Of a DNA stretch of 9,407 nucleotides, positions 1-5,355 are shown piece by piece. The notes below the pieces were generated by a model. The model ran no database searches and had not been told where the DNA came from. It saw only the letters and a list, made by a program, of their open reading frames with translations. This DNA is from Solirubrobacterales bacterium (GTDB lineage: Bacteria > Actinomycetota > Thermoleophilia > Solirubrobacterales > Solirubrobacteraceae), in the NCBI GenBank assembly GCA_019240015.1, contig JAFAZB010000135.1, forward strand, positions 1-9,407. The letters run 5' to 3'. Every line of letters begins with the position of its first letter. Within the stretch, counting starts at the first letter, position 1. Position numbers and translations under genes: made by a program.

Positions 1-1
1 C

Positions 2-298
2 AACAAGATTCGGCTGGCGCGAGCGGGGCTCAAGCGGCGCATCGCCGACGGCGAGCTAAGTGCCGCCCAGGTGATCCTCGAGCCTCCGGATGCGGCCAAG
101 AAATGGTCCGTGGCAGACCTGCTGATGAGCCAGCGGCGCTGGGGAGCGAAGCGGTGCAGGAAGTTCCTCGGCCGTAACAACATCAGCGAGACGAAGCTGG
201 TCGACGCGCTGACCGACCGTCAGCGGCGGCTACTGGCGGATCAGCTCCAGCCGCCCCCGTCCCCGGGGCCCGAGGCCGAGATGGTGCTTGTGGCGTAG
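2..298 (+). CDS. Actinobacterial integration host factor-like DNA-binding protein (mIHF type), 5' end missing
   Basis: Open frame entering from the left edge (first full codon at base 2) and ending in TAG at 296-298; about 98 residues are visible. It begins NKIRLARAGLKRRI and continues with a basic helix, then WSVADLLMSQRRWGAKRCRKFL, ISETKLVDALTDRQRRLLADQL and a short Pro-rich tail. A helix followed by a Gly-containing turn and basic helix (RRWGAKRCRKFL), then I-S-E-x-K and L-T-x-RQR, is the pattern of the C-terminal helix-two-turn-helix part of actinobacterial integration host factors (mIHF/sIHF), small nucleoid-associated proteins that bind DNA non-specifically. The true start lies outside the window; the GTG at 71 is internal, because the conserved basic helix before it is in the same frame. 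The gene converges on the minus-strand run and ends 10 bases before a strong hairpin. Family assignment is by motif recognition only. Confidence 0.78.
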   Translation, partial: NKIRLARAGLKRRIADGELSAAQVILEPPDAAKKWSVADLLMSQRRWGAKRCRKFLGRNNISETKLVDALTDRQRRLLADQLQPPPSPGPEAEMVLVA

Positions 299-1245
299 GT
301 GGCAGTCTCGGGCGCGCCGGCTTGCAGCCGGCGCGCCCGGCCCTCTACAGGTGGATCCCGATCGGGACCGGGCTCGTCCCGGCGAAGAAGAAGAACCACA
401 CCACGAACACCGCCAGCGTCAGCCCGGCGCTGATCACCAACACCCCTTCGAGCACGAAGTGTCCTGGATCGGTCTGGCCCCGCGCCAGGCAGTTGGCCCG
501 GTAGACGTCGCTCAGCTTGGCGAGCACCGCCGCGAGCAAGCCGATCGTGGCGATCACGCCGATGAACATCACCCCCAGCGCGGCCCCCAGAGAGGCCGTC
601 GCGCCCTGGATCTGCGAGCCGATCCACAGCCACATCAAGGGCGTCCCCACCCACAGGCCAAGGCTGCCGATGAACATGATCGCGACCACCAGGGCCGCTC
701 CCGTCCCGGTCTTCAACAGCTGGCGCATCCGAACCCACGATAGACCGGCGACTCCGGGCCGCGGCTGCGCCGCGGCCCTCGGCTAACGGACAGCCGGAGG
801 ACAGCTTGACCTGCCACCAGCCCATCAGCATCCCGATCAGGCCAAGGCGCGGCCTGACCTGCCAGACGCCACAGCCGGGCTCGCCCAGCTCCCGGCACGA
901 GATGCGGGCGAACCTGTGCTCCGCCGGGTTCAGCAGCATCCGCTCGAGGACCAGCCGTTTCTCGGCTTGCTGATCGGCCTCGCGCGCGATCCGTAAACGC
1001 GCCGCGCGCAGGCGCTCGGCGAGCTCGTCGCGGACGCGCTCGAGCTCACCGAGGTCCAGCAGCCGTGGCTCTCGATCGAATCCCGCCGCGAGCTCGAGGC
1101 CCCCGATCGGAAATGCCGTCAGGAATGCCGCGGCCAGCTCACGCTCGAGGCGGGCGATCTGGCCGCGCAGGGAGCGACGCGCGGCGCGCTCGTCGACCTC
1201 GACCGGAACCTGCGGAGCACTTTGGACCTGCGTGAAAAGCTCCAT
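241..1245 (-). CDS. Conserved-looking coiled-coil/Cys-Trp protein; only the first ~154 residues (about 784-1245) look genuinely coding
   Basis: ATG at 1245 has a good ribosome site (GAGGGG, 1250-1255). The frame stays open for 334 residues to 241. The first half looks real: residues about 20-105 are charged and leucine-rich (RGQIARLEREL, LGELERVRDELAERLRAARLRIA), likely coiled coil, followed by a compact motif with ISCRELGEPGCGVWQVRPR and GWWQVKLSSGCPL (Cys117, Cys125, Cys152). From about residue 156 the sequence becomes Arg/Gly/Asp-rich, its codons often end in T (ggt, gat, gtt, cat), and it overlaps the well-supported membrane protein at 345-728 in another frame. A TAG lies one base out of frame exactly at CPL (785-783), so the natural protein may end there and a one-base indel, a sequencing error or a lost stop may have extended the frame. 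I do not recognise the function. It starts 57 bases after the B3/B4-domain gene, so may share its transcript. Confidence 0.6.
   Translation of the reverse strand: MELFTQVQSAPQVPVEVDERAARRSLRGQIARLERELAAAFLTAFPIGGLELAAGFDREPRLLDLGELERVRDELAERLRAARLRIAREADQQAEKRLVLERMLLNPAEHRFARISCRELGEPGCGVWQVRPRLGLIGMLMGWWQVKLSSGCPLAEGRGAAAARSRRSIVGSDAPAVEDRDGSGPGGRDHVHRQPWPVGGDALDVAVDRLADPGRDGLSGGRAGGDVHRRDRHDRLARGGARQAERRLPGQLPGAGPDRSRTLRARRGVGDQRRADAGGVRGVVLLLRRDEPGPDRDPPVEGRARRLQAGAPETATYATSTISASGPGDGGGWS
309..339. terminator. Strong GC hairpin between convergent genes (bidirectional terminator candidate)
   Basis: Perfect 13-bp inverted repeat: arm 309-321 (CGGGCGCGCCGGC), 5-base loop TTGCA at 322-326, arm 327-339. 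It lies between the TAG of the plus-strand IHF-like gene (298) and the last base of the minus-strand membrane-protein gene (345), so one hairpin could end transcription from both sides. There is no T-run on either side, which is common for hairpin terminators in high-GC actinobacteria. The stem is read directly; terminator function is inferred from position. Confidence 0.8.
345..728 (-). CDS. Small integral membrane protein of unknown function
   Basis: A 127-residue protein from ATG at 728 to TAG at 345, last gene of the minus-strand run. Hydrophobic stretches at about residues 10-38, 47-71 and 92-116 suggest three membrane segments, possibly four because the first is long and broken by Gly/Pro. 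A basic, Cys-containing loop (KLSDVYRANCLARGQ, about 71-85) separates the second and third segments, and FVVWFFFF ends the last. Third codon positions are overwhelmingly G or C, which supports real coding. ATG 728 is the only ATG, GTG or TTG start after the in-frame TAG at 785-783, but it has no clear Shine-Dalgarno sequence. The whole gene lies inside a longer open frame on the same strand (241-1245), whose tail over this stretch looks non-coding. I do not recognise the family; function unknown. Confidence 0.75.
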   Translation of the reverse strand: MRQLLKTGTGAALVVAIMFIGSLGLWVGTPLMWLWIGSQIQGATASLGAALGVMFIGVIATIGLLAAVLAKLSDVYRANCLARGQTDPGHFVLEGVLVISAGLTLAVFVVWFFFFAGTSPVPIGIHL

Positions 1246-1249
1246 CGCT

Positions 1250-1255
1250 CCCCTC
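1250..1255 (-). promoter_or_regulatory. Shine-Dalgarno site for the gene starting at 1245
   Basis: On the minus strand GAGGGG lies 4 bases before ATG 1245 (6 bases if only the GAGG core is counted). It fixes the start of the coiled-coil/Cys-Trp protein and shows that this gene has its own ribosome site rather than depending on coupling to the gene 57 bases upstream. Confidence 0.65.
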
Positions 1256-1302
1256 TTGCCAACGGGGTGAGACTAGCACCGGGATGCGCCCCCACAGCCT
1301 CA

Positions 1303-1977
1303 TCAGGGGCCTGCACGAGGGTCGCCAAGCGCCTGCGCGCAGGTCCACAGAGCCTCCTCGACGTGGATCGCCGGCACTCCCGGGACCCCCACGGCGTAAA
1401 GGGCGATGTTGTTCGTGCGCGAGCTGACCGCGTGCTCAGTCGCCACCTCGCCGAACAGCATCGCGTGGACGCGGCCCTCGTCCGCGACCGCCAGCGCGCC
1501 GGGCACCAGCGACTCGGACCGCTGGCCGGAGCCGAGTCGGTCGCCCTCGACGGTGGTCCTGATTCCCAGGCCGCCGGGACCGACGAACTCTGCATCGAGC
1601 GCCCAGACCGGCACGCCCGTCTCGACGAGTGCGATCAACAGCGCGTCGCTGACGCGGTCCCGCGAGCGCAGCCGGCCGTGCAACAGGCGCGCCACGGCAA
1701 CCTGTTCGCTGGGGATCCGGGTGACATCCGGATCCAGCCCGATGTGGCGAAAGAAGGCCCGGTAGGCGTGCGGGATCGGCTGGGTGCGCATCGCCACCAC
1801 CCCACTCCCGCGGTAGCGGTTCGACAGAGCTCGGAGCCGTTGCACGAGCTCGGGCGAGCTGGCGCGCCGTCCACCGCGGACCGTGATCCAGTCCAGTCTC
1901 AGCCCAGGGAACTCCTCGCGCACGTCCGCCTGCACGAATCCGGGTGCGGCGCGGAGCTCGAGCCCGTCCTCCTCCAT
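1303..1977 (-). CDS. B3/B4 tRNA-binding-domain protein (PheRS beta-subunit-like, free-standing)
   Basis: A 224-residue protein, ATG at 1977 to TGA at 1303. The core has IPHAYRAFFRHIGLDPDVTRIPSEQVAVARLLHGR, then VSDALLIALVETGVPVWALDAE, then a beta-rich part (GIRTTVEGDRLGSGQ) and a C-terminal NNIALYAVGVPGVP. This matches the layout of free-standing B3/B4 domains: a short helical 'AYRAFGVDP'-type segment, a helix ahead of the 'G-P-V-G/W-x-x-D' strand, and a beta core. The family is related to the editing domain of the phenylalanyl-tRNA synthetase beta subunit; whether it edits or binds tRNA here is not shown. The stop of the thioredoxin-fold gene overlaps this start (TGATG), indicating translational coupling. 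A start at 2037 in the same frame would add a basic, low-quality stretch lying over the upstream gene, so 1977 is preferred. Confidence 0.8.
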   Translation of the reverse strand: MEEDGLELRAAPGFVQADVREEFPGLRLDWITVRGGRRASSPELVQRLRALSNRYRGSGVVAMRTQPIPHAYRAFFRHIGLDPDVTRIPSEQVAVARLLHGRLRSRDRVSDALLIALVETGVPVWALDAEFVGPGGLGIRTTVEGDRLGSGQRSESLVPGALAVADEGRVHAMLFGEVATEHAVSSRTNNIALYAVGVPGVPAIHVEEALWTCAQALGDPRAGP

Positions 1978-2603
1978 CACCCGCCGCCGGCCAGCAAGGC
2001 ACGGACCCGTGCGGCCAGCGCGGCCGTGTCGAGCCATCGGCCGCCGAGCAGGCGCTGCTGCACGACCCCACCGCGGCCAGCCAACTCGAGCATCGGGCAG
2101 ATCGCGACGCCGTACAGCTCACCCACCGACCCGTCCCGGTCGAAGGCGACGGGGATCGTCCAGCGATGGGCGCGGACAAGCGCGGCGACCTGGCTGTGGC
2201 CGGCATGGACCGCCACCGCGGCGAAACTGACGGCGCGCGACCCGAACTCACCGGACACCGCCTGCACGGCGTCCACCTGGCGCCGGCACTCACGGGACCC
2301 TGGCACGAACAACGCCAGCACCAGCGGCGCGCGAGCCACGAGCAGACAGACGTTGAGCGCGCGCGGGTCGTGCTTGGCCGTCGTACACGGCGGATTCAGG
2401 TTGGGATCGCCGTTGAGCGTCGAGGCCGCCAGCGGAGCGGCAAAGTACGGAAGCGCTCTGCCCGGCGGGATGCCGGCACTCTTCACGCCGCGCGTGGCGA
2501 GCCCGTACACCGAGATCGCCGCTACCAGAGCCAGGCCGAAGCCCCCGATCATCCACCGGAAGCGGCGTGTGTCGATCGACTCCCGGCCGTCGGGCTCGTT
2601 CAC
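1977..2603 (-). CDS. Membrane-anchored thioredoxin-fold/redoxin-like protein with a single active-site cysteine
   Basis: A 208-residue protein from GTG 2603 to TGA 1977. A short basic N-terminus (RRFRW) is followed by one membrane segment at about residues 17-37 (IGGFGLALVAAISVYGL), so the rest should lie outside the membrane. From about residue 90 a thioredoxin-like fold is visible: LVLALFVPGSRECRRQVDAVQAV (beta strand, active-site loop, helix), VSFAAVAVHAGHSQVAALVRAHRWTIPVAFDRDGSVGELYGVAICPML (strand, helix, strand, cis-Pro loop), and a C-terminal helix. The usual CxxC is SREC (Ser103 to Cys106), and Cys169 directly precedes the putative cis-Pro170. Cys73 and Cys86 could form a structural disulfide. 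The start overlaps the RND stop as GTGA, and the stop overlaps the B3/B4 start as TGATG, so the three genes are coupled. A role in extracytoplasmic thiol chemistry is inferred; with one catalytic Cys it may be a peroxiredoxin-like or binding protein rather than an oxidoreductase. Confidence 0.75.
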   Translation of the reverse strand: MNEPDGRESIDTRRFRWMIGGFGLALVAAISVYGLATRGVKSAGIPPGRALPYFAAPLAASTLNGDPNLNPPCTTAKHDPRALNVCLLVARAPLVLALFVPGSRECRRQVDAVQAVSGEFGSRAVSFAAVAVHAGHSQVAALVRAHRWTIPVAFDRDGSVGELYGVAICPMLELAGRGGVVQQRLLGGRWLDTAALAARVRALLAGGG

Positions 2604-5317
2604 GCCACTCGTGGTGGGCGTCGCAAGCGCGCCGTCCCGGCGGCGGCGCGGCGCGCCAGCCAGCGCACTCGCTCGGTCGCCTCTCCGCGCTCGGACAGCG
2701 CCAGCACCGCGGGCAGCACGATCAGCACCCCGGCAAGCGACACCGAGAGATCGATCAGCGTCACGAAGCCGAAATCCCGCAGCATCGTGATGCTCGAGAA
2801 CACCAGCACTCCAAACCCGGCGATCGCCGTGATGCCGGATGCCAGCACCGCCATCCCGGTGGAGCGATACGTGCGCCTGAGCGCCGCTGGGAGGTCATGG
2901 CCCGCGGCCCGCTCCTGGCGAAAGCGTTCGGAGAGCAGCACGCTGAACTCGGTCGAGATCGCGATCACCAGCGTGCCCAGCGTGGCCGACATCGGGTTCA
3001 GCGGAATCCCGATCGCGTACAGGATCAGCGCCGACCAGCCGGTGGCCAGCGCGATCGGTACCAGCGGGACGAGCGCTCGGCGGACTCGCCTGAACGCCGC
3101 CAGCAGCACCACAGCGACGGCTGCCAGCGCAGCGACCAGAGTCAGCAGCCGGCGCGCCGAGGACGCCAGCGCCGCGTTGGCCTGTGCCGCCAGCACGGGC
3201 AATCCGGCCAGCTGGGCGCTGACGCCTGCGGGCGGGCGCAGCTGGGAGCGCATGTAGTCGATCACCAGCTGCTGCCGGGCGAGTGGCATCAGCCGGATCC
3301 CGAACGCGAGCGTGGCCTCCCGCCGGTCCGCGGTGATCACCGCCTGGGAGAAGTAGCTGGGCACGGCGCCGAGCAGGCTGTCGATCGCCGGCTGAGTCAG
3401 CGAAGTCGCCTGCCCCGGCTGGCTGGCGCTCGAGAACAGGTCCGGCAGTGACAGCGCAGGACACAGCGTGGAGCGCGCGCAGCCCTTCGTCTCCAGGTAG
3501 CCGTAGTGGCTCAGCAAGCCGTCCTCGTAGGCGATCATCCAGGAGATCGTCCGCGGCGTCGCCACGTCGGCCGCGCGAACGGTGACGTCGATCTCGCCCG
3601 AGACACCCGTCACCCGCTCCAGCGTGTGGAGGTCGCGCAGCGCCGGCATGCCGGACGGCACGAGCTTGGTCACATCGCTCTGGACGGAGGTTTGGGTGTC
3701 GGCGATCCAGCCACAGATGGCGAGCACGACGGCGAACGCGATGACCCGCTCGGGACGGCCGATCAGGCCCGCGAGCAGCCGCGACCGCGCCCCGGCGACC
3801 CGCGCCTGCGCGGGACGCGCCGCCGGAAGCCGGAGCCGCGCCGTGGCGCCGGCGAGGATCTCGCCGGCGCCTCGCAACGACGCCCCGATCCAGCCGCCGT
3901 CGCGGTCGGACAGGACGAGCGCCGCAGACCCTGCGCTGATCGCGCACAGCAGCGCGACCCCGATCCCGACCACCAGCAGGATGCCGAAGTCGCGCACCAT
4001 CGGGACCGGCGAGAGGAGCAGCACCAGGAACCCGATCGCCGTCGCCAGCGCCGCGACGGCGATCGTCGGCGCTGCGGTGCTGGCGGCGCGCGCCACCGCC
4101 TGGGTGCGGGTTGCCGGGCGCAGCGCCGAGGATACGGCCTCCTCGGCCCGGGCCTGGAACTGGATCGCGTAATCGACCGCGAGGCCGATCAGGATCGGGA
4201 GCACCGCGATCGACGCCATCGTCAGCGTGGCGCCGAGCAGCGCGAGCGCTCCGAACGTGATCCCACTGGCCGCCAGCGCGATCGCCAGCGGCAACAGCCG
4301 CAGCCTGCTCCTGAACGCGACCAGGAGCGTCGCGGCCATCACCAGCACCGCCGCGATCAACAGGCCCGAGATCGACCCGGTGATCTCCCGCGAGAGGTCG
4401 TTTACCACGACGGGCGCTCCGGTGACCGTGTAGGTGCCGCCGTAAGCCGAGCGGAAGATCGGCATCTGGACGGCCTGCCGGATCCAGGCGATCGCGTGGG
4501 CCTGCTCGGCCTCGCTCAAGGTCGACTTGAGCCGGACCTGGATCAGCGCCGAGTTGGCGGTGGGGAACAGGTATGCGAAACGGGCCTTGGGCTGGTTTAC
4601 GCCGCGCGTCTGGTCGAACACGATTTGCGGGATGAACTGCGGGTCGTCGATCGTTGGCGTCCCGGTGATGCCCGAGTTGAGGTACATCTGCTCGAGCGTC
4701 TGCAGCTGCTGTTGCTGCTCGAGCGCTCCCGCCGCGTTGGCGTCGGTGAGCGCCTGCTTGCTACCGAGTCCACGCTCGAGCGCCAATGCATACGCGCTGC
4801 GCTCGGCGTTCGTCACGGCCTGGCGTGCATCGGTGAGCATCGCCTGGATCTGCGTGTTCACCGCCGCGACCGCGCGGTTCAGGAACGTGCCCGGTCCGTA
4901 CACCGCCTGCACGGGCCGCGCCCGCATCAGCCTTCCGCACGGACTGCTCCAGCCGCCATACGGCTTCTGGCCTCCGGGCGGCGCGGTGACGAACGCGTAG
5001 AGCTGCTGATCGGGCACCACGTACTGTCCTGCGAGGCACGCCTCGAGGAAGGTCACGGTCGCCAGATCCTTGGTCTCCACCAGATTGGGCAGCGATTCGC
5101 GGATCAGGATGATCACCGCGTCGGAGCCGAAGTGCCGCTGGTCCTCCGCGGTTGCCTGGTAGCTCGGGGACGAGCGGCTGACGAACGTGTCGCTGCCCGC
5201 CGACGGCTTCAGCCCCAGCGACAGCAGGCCGCCCGCGAGCGCCGCCGCCAGCACGATCCCGAGCGCCAGCACAGGCCTGGCGGCAGCCGCACGTGCCAAC
5301 CGCTCGAGCCTTCTCAT
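2600..5317 (-). CDS. RND superfamily / MMPL-family membrane transporter
   Basis: A 905-residue protein from ATG 5317 to TGA 2600, of normal length for a full two-repeat MMPL/HpnN-like transporter. Layout: TM1 about 15-37; first extracytoplasmic domain about 40-312 with a Gln-rich helix (AGALEQQQQLQTLEQMY, about 197-212); TM2-TM6 about 314-469; cytoplasmic linker with Arg/Ala-rich sequence about 470-520; TM7 about 522-540; second extracytoplasmic domain about 541-720; TM8-TM12 about 722-872. TM4 carries GLAVDYAIQFQARAEE (Asp382-Tyr383), the typical proton-relay motif; the matching TM10 site reads ISTEFSVLLSERFRQER, with Glu790-Phe791 instead. VPMVRDFG and ITMLRDFG are the equivalent loops after TM5 and TM11. 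Cys94/Cys127 and Cys613/Cys619 could form disulfides. Such proteins move lipids or hydrophobic compounds with the proton gradient; the substrate cannot be told. An in-frame TAG 12 bases upstream limits the start to ATG 5317, which lacks a Shine-Dalgarno sequence. The stop overlaps the next gene as GTGA. Confidence 0.92.
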   Translation of the reverse strand: MRRLERLARAAAARPVLALGIVLAAALAGGLLSLGLKPSAGSDTFVSRSSPSYQATAEDQRHFGSDAVIILIRESLPNLVETKDLATVTFLEACLAGQYVVPDQQLYAFVTAPPGGQKPYGGWSSPCGRLMRARPVQAVYGPGTFLNRAVAAVNTQIQAMLTDARQAVTNAERSAYALALERGLGSKQALTDANAAGALEQQQQLQTLEQMYLNSGITGTPTIDDPQFIPQIVFDQTRGVNQPKARFAYLFPTANSALIQVRLKSTLSEAEQAHAIAWIRQAVQMPIFRSAYGGTYTVTGAPVVVNDLSREITGSISGLLIAAVLVMAATLLVAFRSRLRLLPLAIALAASGITFGALALLGATLTMASIAVLPILIGLAVDYAIQFQARAEEAVSSALRPATRTQAVARAASTAAPTIAVAALATAIGFLVLLLSPVPMVRDFGILLVVGIGVALLCAISAGSAALVLSDRDGGWIGASLRGAGEILAGATARLRLPAARPAQARVAGARSRLLAGLIGRPERVIAFAVVLAICGWIADTQTSVQSDVTKLVPSGMPALRDLHTLERVTGVSGEIDVTVRAADVATPRTISWMIAYEDGLLSHYGYLETKGCARSTLCPALSLPDLFSSASQPGQATSLTQPAIDSLLGAVPSYFSQAVITADRREATLAFGIRLMPLARQQLVIDYMRSQLRPPAGVSAQLAGLPVLAAQANAALASSARRLLTLVAALAAVAVVLLAAFRRVRRALVPLVPIALATGWSALILYAIGIPLNPMSATLGTLVIAISTEFSVLLSERFRQERAAGHDLPAALRRTYRSTGMAVLASGITAIAGFGVLVFSSITMLRDFGFVTLIDLSVSLAGVLIVLPAVLALSERGEATERVRWLARRAAAGTARLRRPPRVA

Positions 5318-5323
5318 GCGGTC

Positions 5324-5329
5324 AGGCTA
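5324..5329 (-). promoter_or_regulatory. Weak -10-like hexamer directly before the RND start (possible leaderless start)
   Basis: TAGCCT on the minus strand fits TAnnnT and ends 6 bases before ATG 5317, so a transcript starting 7 bases downstream would begin at the A of the ATG. No recognisable -35 is seen, and the 38-base gap after the ATPase gene holds no Shine-Dalgarno. It is speculative; the RND gene may simply be read from the upstream operon. Confidence 0.22.
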
Positions 5330-5355
5330 TCGGGGGCTTCGCCGCGCCGGCGCAC

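Noticed and set aside
1978..2037. Upstream start (2037) for the B3/B4-domain gene
   Set aside because: It adds a basic low-quality stretch over the end of the redoxin gene; ATG 1977 fits TGATG coupling.
1222..3257. Overlapping plus-strand frames across the B3/B4, redoxin and RND genes
   Set aside because: Low-complexity Arg/Ala/Ser/Pro translations with no motif; the minus-strand genes here are supported by domains and coupled starts.
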